NCBI RefSeq assembly: GCF_009797935.1
Contig: NZ_VOLC01000003.1
Coordinates: 124,001 to 188,000 of the forward strand
DNA length: 64,000 nucleotides
Direction: 5' to 3'
Source of the DNA: Lunatibacter salilacus
GTDB taxonomy: Bacteria > Bacteroidota > Bacteroidia > Cytophagales > Cyclobacteriaceae
Under the pieces are notes generated by a model that saw only the letters and a list, made by a program, of their open reading frames with translations, ran no database searches and had not been told where the DNA came from. Made by a program: the position numbers and the translations under genes. The number at the start of each line of letters is the position of its first letter. The first letter of the stretch is position 1. Positions 33,277 through 42,132 of this stretch are shown one piece after another.

Positions 33277-35454
33277 TTAGTTGGCGTGTTCGGAGATGAA
33301 TTTAATCCTGTAAACGCGAATCTCTTCCTCTGAGAAATCCTCTTCTTCCAGTTCTCCTAACGCATCTTTGATGTGGTCAGAATCCGCTGTCATGAAGTAA
33401 TCATGCAGGATATCTTCCCGTTCTTCATCCATTATATTATCAATGTAATAATTAATGTTAAGTTTGGTTCCACTGTAGATAATCTGCTCCACTTCGTGAA
33501 GAAGTTCTTTCATGGAAATATTTAAATTGTTGGCAATCTCATCCAGGTCTATTTTTCGGTCAATCTGCTGAATGATCGAGATTTTGACCTTTGATCGGGT
33601 CCCGGAAGTTTTGACGACAACATCTGATGCGGTTATAATATCGTTTTCCTCTACATAATTTTCAATAAGCTTCAGAAAGGTAGCTCCAAATTTGGATACT
33701 TTCCCCATGCCCACCCCGTTGATTTGGGCCAGTTCATCCCGGCTTGTAGGATAGACGGTGGCCATCTCTTCTAACGAAGGATCTTGAAAAACCACATACG
33801 GAGGAAGACCTTTTTGCTTGGCTACTTTTTTCCTTTCCGCCTTTAGCAGTTCAAATAATTTTTCATCATAAGCTTTGCCCACGCTGTTCATCTCCTCGGA
33901 AGAAATAGTTTCTGCTATTTCGTCAAAGTTGTGGTTTTTGCTTATGCTGATAGGATAAGGGTTCTTCAGATACTCTTCGCTTTCATCTGAAAGAAGGATT
34001 ACGCCATAATTTTCTATGTCTTTATCTAAAAGCCCAAAAATCATAACCTGACGAATCACTGTTTTCCAGTGGATCTCATCTTTATCCTTGCCTTTTCCAA
34101 ATACCGATAATTTGTCGTGTCCGTAGCTGATGATATAATCGTTCTCTACTCCTCGAAGTAGATTTACGATGTGGTCGAGGCCAAACCGCTGTTGGGTCTC
34201 TTTGACAGCTTCGATGATTAATAGTGCATCTTCCTGGCCGTCAAACTTATCCTTTGGTTTTTTGCAATTGTCACAAAACCCACAGTCCTTCTTCATTTGC
34301 TCCCCAAAATAATGAAGCAAAAATCGCCTGCGGCATACAGAACTTTCGGCATAGGCAGCCATCTCCTGAAGCAGCACTTTGGCATTCTCCCGTTCATTTA
34401 CGGGTTTGTCTTTGTTGAATTTCTCCAGCTTGACAATGTCTTCATAGCGGTAGAACATCAGACAATGACCTTCGAGTCCGTCTCTTCCTGCCCGCCCGGT
34501 TTCTTGGTAGTATCCCTCCAAAGATTTTGGCACGTCGTAGTGAATCACGTATCTTACATCGGGCTTGTCTATGCCCATACCGAAAGCGATAGTAGCAACG
34601 ATGACATCTACTTCTTCATTGAGAAAGTCATCCTGGTTTTTCACCCGCACATGTCCGTCCAATCCGGCATGATAAGGTGCTGCTTTAACGCCATTTACCT
34701 GAAGTAATTCGGCTATTTCTTCGACTTTCTTGCGGCTAAGGCAATAGATGATTCCGGATTTGCCCTTGTTGGTCTTGATGTACTTGATGATCTGCTTTTT
34801 GGTCTCATTCTTTATTTTTGGCCTCACCTCGTAATAGAGGTTTGTCCGGTTAAAGGATGACTTGAAGAGGTCAGCTTCTTCCATCTGCAGGTTTTTTTGA
34901 ATGTCCTGCTGGACTTTGGGTGTTGCTGTTGCTGTCAGCGCTATTACAGGAAGATTGTTCCCCACCAAACTGATTATGGTTTTTATCTTCCGGTACTCAG
35001 GTCTGAAATCATGCCCCCACTCCGAGATGCAATGCGCCTCATCTATGGCTACAAAACTGATGTTAGAACCACTAAGGAAATTGATGTTCTCCTCTTTGGT
35101 CAACGATTCTGGCGCAACATACAAGAGCTTGGTAAGCCCGGCTTTCACCTCACTTTTCACCCTGTTGGTTTCTGATTTGCTCAAGGTGGAATTGAGGAAA
35201 TGGGCATTGATCCCAAATGAATTCAATTGGTCCACCTGATTTTTCATTAATGCAATCAGCGGCGAAATAACAATGGCCGTGCCATCCTTAATCACCGCCG
35301 GCAGCTGATAGCAAAGCGACTTGCCTGCCCCGGTAGGCATTATGACAAAGGTGTTATTTCCTTTTAATATATTGTCAACTATTGCTTCCTGATTTCCCCT
35401 AAACTGGTTGAAACCAAAAATTCGTTTTAAATTTTCTTTTACAGTAGAATCCAC
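33277..35454 (-). CDS. recQ: ATP-dependent DNA helicase RecQ
   Basis: A 3'-5' helicase for repair of stalled forks and recombination. At 725 residues it has all the domains in order: Walker A TGAGKSLCYQ, DEAH box (AIDEAHCISEWGHDFRPEYR), motif VI QETGRAGRDG, the zinc site (CGFCDNC plus an upstream Cys), winged helix, and an HRDC domain (LPPYVVFQDPSLEEMA). A helix-rich C-terminal extension follows. The start is GTG at 35454, because no in-frame ATG precedes the conserved N-terminus. It begins a four-gene minus-strand operon and is divergent from kdsD, with a palindromic site between them. Confidence 0.96.
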   Translation of the reverse strand: MDSTVKENLKRIFGFNQFRGNQEAIVDNILKGNNTFVIMPTGAGKSLCYQLPAVIKDGTAIVISPLIALMKNQVDQLNSFGINAHFLNSTLSKSETNRVKSEVKAGLTKLLYVAPESLTKEENINFLSGSNISFVAIDEAHCISEWGHDFRPEYRKIKTIISLVGNNLPVIALTATATPKVQQDIQKNLQMEEADLFKSSFNRTNLYYEVRPKIKNETKKQIIKYIKTNKGKSGIIYCLSRKKVEEIAELLQVNGVKAAPYHAGLDGHVRVKNQDDFLNEEVDVIVATIAFGMGIDKPDVRYVIHYDVPKSLEGYYQETGRAGRDGLEGHCLMFYRYEDIVKLEKFNKDKPVNERENAKVLLQEMAAYAESSVCRRRFLLHYFGEQMKKDCGFCDNCKKPKDKFDGQEDALLIIEAVKETQQRFGLDHIVNLLRGVENDYIISYGHDKLSVFGKGKDKDEIHWKTVIRQVMIFGLLDKDIENYGVILLSDESEEYLKNPYPISISKNHNFDEIAETISSEEMNSVGKAYDEKLFELLKAERKKVAKQKGLPPYVVFQDPSLEEMATVYPTSRDELAQINGVGMGKVSKFGATFLKLIENYVEENDIITASDVVVKTSGTRSKVKISIIQQIDRKIDLDEIANNLNISMKELLHEVEQIIYSGTKLNINYYIDNIMDEEREDILHDYFMTADSDHIKDALGELEEEDFSEEEIRVYRIKFISEHAN

Positions 35455-35500
35455 TCCCTAAATCGTTTAAAGATTTGCCCCGCTCATTTCATTAAAGTAT

Positions 35501-35523
35501 GTAGGAAATCTTTCCTACTTTTG
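35501..35523 (+). promoter_or_regulatory. kdsD promoter -7 box overlapped by a palindrome
   Basis: TACTTTTG (35516-35523) fits the Bacteroidota -7 consensus TAnnTTTG exactly. The palindrome GTAGGAAA-TC-TTTCCTAC (35501-35518) overlaps its first three bases, where a repressor could block RNA polymerase. No clear -33 TTTG is present at the expected spacing. It lies in the 107 bp between the recQ and kdsD starts. Confidence 0.5.
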
Positions 35524-35561
35524 TACAAATTTAATGATTAACAGCAGCAAAATTGAATTTA

Positions 35562-36521
35562 GTGAAAAATATTAAATATACCGCTATAAAAGTTTTTCAA
35601 AACGAGGCTGAGGCGGTAAAAGGACTTATATCTTTTATAGACGACGACTTTGAAGGATGTGTGAACGCAATTCTTTCCTCTAAAGGAAGAGTAGTCATTA
35701 CAGGTATCGGAAAAAGTGCTATCGTCGCCAATAAAATTGTGGCAACGCTGAATTCTACAGGTACTCCTTCTTTGTTTATGCATGCGGCTGATGCAATTCA
35801 TGGGGATTTAGGTATGATTAAAGAAGAAGATTTTGTAATTTGTGTTTCGAAAAGCGGAAATACTCCGGAGATAAAGGTGCTGGTTCCTCTTTTAAAAAGA
35901 TTGGGGTCCAAGTTGATTGCTTTGGTTTCCCAGAAAGACAGTTATCTGGCTGAACATGCTGACTTTACCCTGTATGCTGGTTTCGAAGTTGAAGCCTGCC
36001 CCAATAATTTGGCACCGACTACCAGTACCACTGTACAAATGGCCATGGGGGATGCGCTAGCCATTTGCCTGCTTGAATCCAGGGGTTTTACAGCGGCTGA
36101 TTTTGCCAAGTTCCATCCAGGCGGATCTCTCGGCAAGAGACTATATCTCACTGTAGAAGACCTGGTGGCAAGAAATCAGGTTCCCATTGTTCATGCAGAC
36201 GCATACCTGCATGAAGTAATTGTGGAAATTAGCAGTAAACGCTTGGGTGCGACGGCAGTCGTGGGTGATGATAAACAGTTGTTGGGCATCATTACAGACG
36301 GAGACCTTCGGAGGATGCTGGAAAAGGATCCGAACTTGACCGTGGTACGGGCATCTGATATCATGACCGCTGAGCCCAAAACCATCTCCACGGCTGAGTA
36401 TGCCATACATGCACTTGAAATCATGAAAGAATTTAATATCACACAACTCGTAGCCATGCAAGAATCCAGGATCATGGGCTTTGTCCATATTCATGACTTG
36501 ATGAAGGAGGGGATCGTCTAG
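35562..36521 (+). CDS. kdsD: D-arabinose-5-phosphate isomerase (KpsF/GutQ family)
   Basis: Converts ribulose 5-phosphate to arabinose 5-phosphate, the first precursor of Kdo for lipopolysaccharide. An SIS domain (about residues 30-170: GIGKSAIVANKIVATLNSTG, CVSKSGNTPEI) precedes two CBS domains (about 200-320). The GTG at 35562 (VKNIKYTAIKVF) is preferred over a TTG at 35553; no ATG is available in frame. The next gene, manC, starts 5 bases after the stop, so both feed surface-polysaccharide nucleotide sugars. The promoter region carries a perfect -7 box and an overlapping palindrome. Confidence 0.93.
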   Translation: MKNIKYTAIKVFQNEAEAVKGLISFIDDDFEGCVNAILSSKGRVVITGIGKSAIVANKIVATLNSTGTPSLFMHAADAIHGDLGMIKEEDFVICVSKSGNTPEIKVLVPLLKRLGSKLIALVSQKDSYLAEHADFTLYAGFEVEACPNNLAPTTSTTVQMAMGDALAICLLESRGFTAADFAKFHPGGSLGKRLYLTVEDLVARNQVPIVHADAYLHEVIVEISSKRLGATAVVGDDKQLLGIITDGDLRRMLEKDPNLTVVRASDIMTAEPKTISTAEYAIHALEIMKEFNITQLVAMQESRIMGFVHIHDLMKEGIV

Positions 36522-36526
36522 CATTT

Positions 36527-37600
36527 ATGAAAAATCAACCATATATCGTTATACTTGCAGGCGGTTTGGGGATAAAACTTTGGCCTCAAAGTAGATTCAG
36601 CAAGCCCAAACAATTTTTAGATTTGATAGGCACCGGCAGAACCTTGCTGCAGATGACCTTTGACCGATTTGTACAGAACTATTCGGTAGACCGTTTTTTG
36701 ATTGTTACCAGTAAGCGGTATTTTCAGCTGGTAAAGGAGCAGCTTCCGGAACTTAAAGACAGCCAGATAATCGTAGAGCCCATTCGCAGAAATACAGGTG
36801 CATCTTTGGCTCTTGTTAGCTATGTTATTAAAAAGCTGAATCCGGATGCAACCGTAATTGTCAGCCCGTCAGATCAATTAATAGTAAATGAAATCGCATT
36901 TTTCAATGCCATTAATGAGGCCATACAGGTTTCAGAATCATCTGATAAACTCGTTGCCGTCGGTGTCGAACCTCATAGTCCCGATACTTCCTGTGGGTAC
37001 ATCCAATATTTGGAACAACCCGGCCAATTGGCCATGAAAGTAAAAACCTTTACGGAAAAACCGGATCTTGAGCTGGCTGAAACTTTTGTCAATAGCGGGG
37101 ATTTTCTATGGAACTCAGGCATATTTATTTGGAATAATGAAAGTATCATTAAAACTATCGAAAAGAACCTTCCGGAATTGGCCGAAGTTTTTGAAGAGGG
37201 CACTCCTTACTATGGGACCTCCGATGAATCTGCCTATTTGAAAAAAGCCTACAGTCTTATAAAAAGTGTTTCCATAAACTATGGAATTCTTCAAAAATCG
37301 GATAATGTGTACGTGGTATTGGGGCAATTTGGATGGTCTGATTTGGGATCATGGCAGAATTTGTATGACCTGAAATCGAAGGACGGCAGTAAAAATGTCC
37401 CTGAGGGAAACACCTTGCTGTATGATACGGAAAATTGTTTCGTAAAAGTCAATCCCGAGAAACTGGTCGTTATTCAAGGATTAAAAAATTACCTTGTAAG
37501 TGACAACGACAACGTACTGTTGATCTGCAAATTGGGCGAGGAAGATAAATTCCGGGAATTTTTAAAAGACGCTAAAGAAAAAGGAGGGGATTATATTTAA
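36527..37600 (+). CDS. manC: Mannose-1-phosphate guanylyltransferase
   Basis: Makes GDP-mannose from mannose 1-phosphate and GTP, for mannosylated glycans and deoxysugars. It is 357 residues long, so it lacks the isomerase half of bifunctional ManC/AlgA. The nucleotidyltransferase signature reads GGLGIKLWPQSRFSKPKQF, with Lys where most homologs have Arg. VSPSDQLI, FTEKPD, WNSGIFIW and FGWSDLGSW follow. It directly follows kdsD in a two-gene operon and is convergent with rmuC, with 4 bases between the stops. A DUF2723 putative O-mannosyltransferase lies 4.5 kb downstream on the other strand. Confidence 0.93.
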   Translation: MKNQPYIVILAGGLGIKLWPQSRFSKPKQFLDLIGTGRTLLQMTFDRFVQNYSVDRFLIVTSKRYFQLVKEQLPELKDSQIIVEPIRRNTGASLALVSYVIKKLNPDATVIVSPSDQLIVNEIAFFNAINEAIQVSESSDKLVAVGVEPHSPDTSCGYIQYLEQPGQLAMKVKTFTEKPDLELAETFVNSGDFLWNSGIFIWNNESIIKTIEKNLPELAEVFEEGTPYYGTSDESAYLKKAYSLIKSVSINYGILQKSDNVYVVLGQFGWSDLGSWQNLYDLKSKDGSKNVPEGNTLLYDTENCFVKVNPEKLVVIQGLKNYLVSDNDNVLLICKLGEEDKFREFLKDAKEKGGDYI

Positions 37601-37604
37601 GACC

Positions 37605-38861
37605 TCATTCATTTTCTTCTGAGTCGGAATTTGTACTGGATATAAATTTTTCAGGGATTTGGCTTTTCGCAGCCACTCCCAGTTTTCTGAGTTTTTCTAC
37701 CTGACCGATCAGGTTTCCGTTACCGGTGTGTAATTGTTTCATTGCTAGGGAATATGCGTCTGAGGAGCGCTCAAGGTACTTGCCCATGTCTTCCAAGGTG
37801 CCCAAAAAGGAAACAAATTTATCATAAAGCATACCCCCCCGATTAGCAATTTCCAAGGCGTGTTTCGTCTGGTCATCGCGAACCCACAGATCCTTGATCA
37901 TCTTCAACGCCGCAATGAGATTACTGCTGCTTATCATCAAAATCCGCTTTTTATAGGCATATTCCCACAGGTTGGGATCGGCTTGAACTGCTGTGATATA
38001 TGCCGCTTCTACAGGAACAAACATGATGACAAAGTCCAATACTTTGGCATAGGACTCGTATTGCTTGGAAGACAATTGGTCAATATGGGTTCGGATAGCG
38101 CGAACGTGGTCTTTCAAGGCCTTTGTTTGTTCGGACTCATCGCCGGAAGAGCAAAATAGTTCGTAAGACAATAAAGATACCTTGGAATCAATAATTACCT
38201 TTCTGTCGTCCGGATAATTGATGGTTAGGTCGGGTTGCATTTTTTTGCCGTCAGGACCAAGGAGATATCCTCCTGAATTATCCTTTAAAAATTCCTGGAC
38301 CACGTAATGCTGGTTTCTTTCCAGCCCCGAATTCTGAAGAATGGTTTCCAGAATGGCCTCTCCCCAATTTCCCCTGATCTTCGAGTTTCCTTTTAGCGCA
38401 TTGGTGAGATTTCGGGCCTCCTCACTGATTAGCTGGTTTAAAGCTGCCAGTTCTTTTACCCTGGATTCCAACGAAAACCTTTCCTTGGATTCCTTATCGT
38501 AGGTCTCCTGAACTTTATTCCGAAAAGACTCCAATTCTTTTCCCAAGGGGTGGAGTAGTTGTTGGATGTTTTCTCTGTTCTGAAGAGAAAATTTCCGGGA
38601 CTTTTCCTCAAAAATGGAATTCGCCAACAATTCAAACTCATTGGCGAATTTCTTTCCCATTTGCTCCCATTCTCCTTTCTGTTGTGTGATTTTCTCCTCT
38701 AAATGAAGTTTTTCTTGCTGAAGCACCGCATGTTTTACCTGGAGATCCCTTACTTGTCCTTGGAGTGATTCACTTCGATGTTGACTCTTTTGCAAAAAGA
38801 AGAAGAGGGTGCCCAAGGCGATAAAAAGTAACAACGCAACCAGAAATATAATTAACTCCAT
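37605..38861 (-). CDS. rmuC: DNA recombination protein RmuC
   Basis: A 418-residue membrane-anchored protein that limits inverted-repeat recombination in E. coli. It has one N-terminal membrane helix (about residues 2-24), a long coiled coil (about 25-145, with repeated Gln, Glu and Lys), then the RmuC nuclease-like core (about 150-370) with RGNWGEAILETIL, QPDLTINYPDDRKVIIDSKV and FVPVEAAYI. It is last in the GWxTD-rlmB-rmuC operon and starts 12 bases after the rlmB stop. Its location beside a repeat-rich genome segment is suggestive only. Confidence 0.95.
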   Translation of the reverse strand: MELIIFLVALLLFIALGTLFFFLQKSQHRSESLQGQVRDLQVKHAVLQQEKLHLEEKITQQKGEWEQMGKKFANEFELLANSIFEEKSRKFSLQNRENIQQLLHPLGKELESFRNKVQETYDKESKERFSLESRVKELAALNQLISEEARNLTNALKGNSKIRGNWGEAILETILQNSGLERNQHYVVQEFLKDNSGGYLLGPDGKKMQPDLTINYPDDRKVIIDSKVSLLSYELFCSSGDESEQTKALKDHVRAIRTHIDQLSSKQYESYAKVLDFVIMFVPVEAAYITAVQADPNLWEYAYKKRILMISSSNLIAALKMIKDLWVRDDQTKHALEIANRGGMLYDKFVSFLGTLEDMGKYLERSSDAYSLAMKQLHTGNGNLIGQVEKLRKLGVAAKSQIPEKFISSTNSDSEENE

Positions 38862-38873
38862 GGGAACGTCACA

Positions 38874-39650
38874 TTATATGCTTCGCTGACGTAGTGCTTC
38901 GTAAATGACCACTCCAGCAGCTACTGATACATTTAGGCTTTCTATATGTCCTTTCATTGGGATTTTCACATATTCATCACTGATGCCCAAGAGCTCTTGA
39001 GAAATACCGTCCTCTTCCGATCCCATAATTAAGGCAGTAGGAGCGGAAAAATCTGCCGAATAAATGTTTCTGTCTGTCTTTTCCGTCACGCTGACAATGG
39101 TCAGCCCCATTTTCTTAAGGTCCTTTACGGTATAGTATAGATTTTTGGACCTGCATACAGGAAGGTAATTAAGGGCGCCCGCTGAGGTCTTCACCGCATC
39201 AGAGTTAATCTGTGCGCTTCCCCGTTCCGGGATTACCACGGCATGCACTCCCGCAACATCCGCAGTGCGGCAAATCGCCCCAAAATTTCTTACATCCGTA
39301 ATTCGATCCAAAATCAATATCAACGGCGACACTCCCTTGCTGAAGCAAGTGTCCACGACATTGTCCAAGGAAGCATAGGCAATGGAAGAAATATAGGCGA
39401 CCACCCCCTGATGATTCTTCCGGGTTATCCGGTTGAGTTTTCCTTCCGGAACTTTAGTTACCGGCACCCGCTTGAGTCTGGCCAATTCCGTTAGTTCCTT
39501 GGTCAATTCGCTGCTTTGCTCTTTGTTTAACAGGATCTTGTCAATTTCCTGGTCAGCATGAAGTGCCTCCATGATTGCCCGGATACCAAAAATATAATCT
39601 TTATCGCTTTCCTGTTTGTTGATCAGAAAACCATCATTCCGTTTCTCCAT
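38874..39650 (-). CDS. rlmB: 23S rRNA 2'-O-methyltransferase, RlmB/SpoU family
   Basis: Methylates the ribose of a guanosine in 23S rRNA (G2251 in E. coli). An N-terminal substrate-binding domain (about 15-90, FGIRAIMEALHA) is followed by the SPOUT knot with RNFGAICRTADVAGVHAVV, MGSEEDGIS and SLNVSVAAGVVIYEALR. At 258 residues it is full length. It overlaps the GWxTD gene by 28 bases and precedes rmuC by 12, so it is in the middle of an operon. The family also contains tRNA methylases, but the N-terminal domain favours RlmB. Confidence 0.93.
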   Translation of the reverse strand: MEKRNDGFLINKQESDKDYIFGIRAIMEALHADQEIDKILLNKEQSSELTKELTELARLKRVPVTKVPEGKLNRITRKNHQGVVAYISSIAYASLDNVVDTCFSKGVSPLILILDRITDVRNFGAICRTADVAGVHAVVIPERGSAQINSDAVKTSAGALNYLPVCRSKNLYYTVKDLKKMGLTIVSVTEKTDRNIYSADFSAPTALIMGSEEDGISQELLGISDEYVKIPMKGHIESLNVSVAAGVVIYEALRQRSI

Positions 39651-40870
39651 GCTGTTATGGTTTTAAACCACTCGGGTTGGTAGGCCCTTGACCGGTTTAG
39701 GGTGTAGTAGTTCGGTGTTAAAATATTTTTTATCCGGGCAAAGGTAAAGGTAATTCTTGAATTTGAGTTATTGGACAGATAAATCCACGATTCCCGATCA
39801 AGTTCGAAGTATACTTCTGATGGGGGACCCATGATAATGTACACCATGCCCCGGTCTGTCGCCCAACCTTCCTTAAAGTCAGTAAACAGTAAGTTGGCAA
39901 ATTCAACCTGGCGGAAATACTCCCTGATAAGATCTTTGGCTTTTTCCTCACTACGTGTCATACGGATCCAATACTCATCCAAAGCCAGCTTTTTGTTTTC
40001 TGCCTTAAGGAGATTTTCGTGCTCCTGCCTAGTGGAAATGTAAGTCACCATCTGTACCATTTCTTCCCAAGTGGAAACAGTGGGGAAGGATTTAGGAGTC
40101 GTTTTTATCAGAAGGCCATTGTTTGAGGTAGTATCATCTTGAATAAAATAATAGCCCTTGTCCTCAAAGAGTTGCGGAACATTCACTAAAAAGGAGCCCC
40201 GGTAATCTACCTCGATGTCTTTGGCCACAGGGGCGGGCTTGGTTTCCATAGGAGGAAGTGGCAGCGGAAATTCCTGCGGATAAAAAAACTGATGGAGATT
40301 GATGGCTCCACTAGTTTTAAACAACAGCGATTCCTCTACATTCAGGTATTGTTGGTCAAAAGGAATATCGTTTCCAAAATAAGCCCCAAACTTCGGATGA
40401 CTCGGTACATAGGGACTGATGAGATCCATGTGGTACACGTATTCATCCCCCTGACGGGTATCCTTGGCCATAAATACGGCATAGGCCTCGGATTGATTGG
40501 CTCCCAAAGTCACCTCTTCTTCGAAAAGAAAATGCCGATCAGTATTTTTTTTGAGACTTTCCTGATCGAAGGCAATGATCATGTCATCTGTGATTTCCTC
40601 CTGAAAACTTTCCACGAGTGCATAGCTGAAGAGGTAATTGTCAAATGATGGGTCTTCTTCAATTTTGTCTACGACAAATTGCAGGGTGAATGATTTCTCA
40701 GCATGTTGCAAGGGTATGATCTTCAGGGATATACGTGAATACCTTGAATACCTTAAGTTTTGATTCATTTCCGACAATCTGGTTTGGCTGTAACCGGATA
40801 AAACGGTTGTGAAGAGGATCAATAGACTTGCGATCGAAATTCTCATAAGGTGTGTCTTTACTTTTTTCAT
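39623..40870 (-). CDS. Secreted GWxTD-domain protein
   Basis: A 415-residue exported protein with a signal peptide (about 1-29, ending LSGYSQ). A beta-rich N-terminal part is followed by the GWxTD domain near 320-400, whose signature here reads GWATDRG with the neighbouring IIMGPPSEV. The family is common in Bacteroidota and Acidobacteriota; its function is unknown. It is first in an operon with rlmB and rmuC, overlapping rlmB by 28 bases, an unexpected pairing of an envelope protein with RNA and DNA maintenance genes. It is divergent from the methyltransferase gene, with 50 bases between the starts. Confidence 0.88.
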   Translation of the reverse strand: MKKVKTHLMRISIASLLILFTTVLSGYSQTRLSEMNQNLRYSRYSRISLKIIPLQHAEKSFTLQFVVDKIEEDPSFDNYLFSYALVESFQEEITDDMIIAFDQESLKKNTDRHFLFEEEVTLGANQSEAYAVFMAKDTRQGDEYVYHMDLISPYVPSHPKFGAYFGNDIPFDQQYLNVEESLLFKTSGAINLHQFFYPQEFPLPLPPMETKPAPVAKDIEVDYRGSFLVNVPQLFEDKGYYFIQDDTTSNNGLLIKTTPKSFPTVSTWEEMVQMVTYISTRQEHENLLKAENKKLALDEYWIRMTRSEEKAKDLIREYFRQVEFANLLFTDFKEGWATDRGMVYIIMGPPSEVYFELDRESWIYLSNNSNSRITFTFARIKNILTPNYYTLNRSRAYQPEWFKTITAWRNGMMVF

Positions 40871-40872
40871 CG

Positions 40873-40899
40873 TTGGTTTAAAAATTAACCGTAATTTTG
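40873..40899 (+). promoter_or_regulatory. Candidate promoter of the methyltransferase gene
   Basis: TAATTTTG (40892-40899) is an exact TAnnTTTG -7 box, 21 bases before the start codon. A TTG at 40873-40875 is the best -33 candidate, although the 16-base spacing is a little short. Confidence 0.45.
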
Positions 40900-40920
40900 T
40901 TGAAAATAATAAAATTTTAA

Positions 40921-41694
40921 ATGGCTACCTATACAACGGAAATAACTTCGGATAAGTTGATTAGTGACAACCCAATTCATCAACGTTTGTTAAAGGCATA
41001 TCTTGCCGCAAAACCGTTGGTACAAGGGAATTTGCTGGAAGTTGGTTGTGGAGAGGGTAGGGGTATAGAAATATTGGCTTCTCAAATAGACTCCTACCTT
41101 GGCTTGGACAAAATCCCGGAAGTCATTGGCATGCTTTCCGGTAAGTTTCCCGATTATTCGTTTCAAACAGCTCATATCCCACCGCTAAGCGAAATTCCCA
41201 CCGATACCTACGACACGGTGGTTAGCTTTCAGGTGATAGAGCATATTGAGAATGATAGGTTGTTTCTCCAGGAATTGCATAGGGTGTTGAAACCCGGGGG
41301 GCAGGCAATTATTTCTACTCCAAACATCAATTTTTCTCTCAGCAGAAATCCGTGGCATGTGCGGGAGTATACCCCTGAGCAGTTAAGGTCGCTTTGCGAG
41401 CCTATTTTTTCAACCATTATCACAAAAGGAATAGGCGGGAATGCCAAGGTGATGGAATACCATGAGGCCAACCGTAAATCTGTCCGCAAGTTTACAAGGT
41501 GGGATATTTTGAATTTGCAATACCGATTGCCTGCTACCGTGTTGAAAGTTCCGTATGAGGTGCTTAACCGGATAAACCGAAATGCTCTTCACCGGCAGGA
41601 AGGAAAAAAAGTCACCGATATCACCCATGAAGACTACCCACTGATTGACGATCCAACGCAGGCTTTGGATTTATTTTATATTTTGACAAAATAG
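40921..41694 (+). CDS. Class I SAM-dependent methyltransferase
   Basis: A 257-residue methyltransferase with a Methyltransf_11-type core. Motif I is LLEVGCGEGRG (about 38-48), followed by the acidic LGLDK, TVVSFQVIEHI and LHRVLKPGGQAIISTP. A C-terminal region rich in Arg and Asn (about 175-230) may bind the substrate. No neighbour explains the target; ubiquinone-type, lipid or small-molecule substrates are all possible. It stands alone between the GWxTD gene and a repeat-rich gap. Confidence 0.88.
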   Translation: MATYTTEITSDKLISDNPIHQRLLKAYLAAKPLVQGNLLEVGCGEGRGIEILASQIDSYLGLDKIPEVIGMLSGKFPDYSFQTAHIPPLSEIPTDTYDTVVSFQVIEHIENDRLFLQELHRVLKPGGQAIISTPNINFSLSRNPWHVREYTPEQLRSLCEPIFSTIITKGIGGNAKVMEYHEANRKSVRKFTRWDILNLQYRLPATVLKVPYEVLNRINRNALHRQEGKKVTDITHEDYPLIDDPTQALDLFYILTK

Positions 41695-42132
41695 AAAAAG
41701 TTTTCTTTTTACCGCAAAGGGCGCAAAGGAGGAGCAAAGTTCACAGAGAAATTTTACTTCGTTTTTCACGCAACGGGCGCAACGGATTTCAAAAATCTCT
41801 ATGTGAACTATTGCGAACTATGTGGTTTAAAAAAAGACCACAAAGGACACAAAGAAGACACAAAGAGCACAGCGTTTTCATTAAAAATCCTCCGTAGTCT
41901 CTACTGGTTTTCTTTTTACAGCAAAGAGCGCAACGTATTCGCAGCGGTCACTAAGGTTGTCAAAAAAACCTATCTGAACAACCGTGAATTCCTATATAGT
42001 TTAAAAAATGGCAAAATTCCTAGCATGAAATGAGTTGAGTTTCCAAAACAAAAGAATCGATGCGGTCGCCGCGTAAAAACCGTTGCGCTCGCTGCGTGAA
42101 AATCTTTGTACCCGCAGTCGTTCTCTTTCTCA
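41695..42132. repeat. 438 bp gap with CACATAG/CACAAAG dispersed repeat, copy C
   Basis: Contains words such as CGCAAAGGGCGCAAAGGA, CTCTATGTGAACTATTGCGA and GACCACAAAGGACACAAAG. The part from about 41770 to 41930 aligns with copy B and its right flank at 24550-24690, including GCGTTTTC after a CACAG/TACAG word. The right end has two GC-rich near-repeats, GCGGTCGCCGCGTAAAAACC and GCGCTCGCTGCGTGAAAATC. A 76-codon frame at 41803-42033 follows the repeat and is not credible as a gene. Confidence 0.65.

Noticed and set aside
41803-42033. 76-codon gene in the repeat-rich gap
   Set aside because: Its sequence is translated CACAAAG-type repeat; no start context or family.
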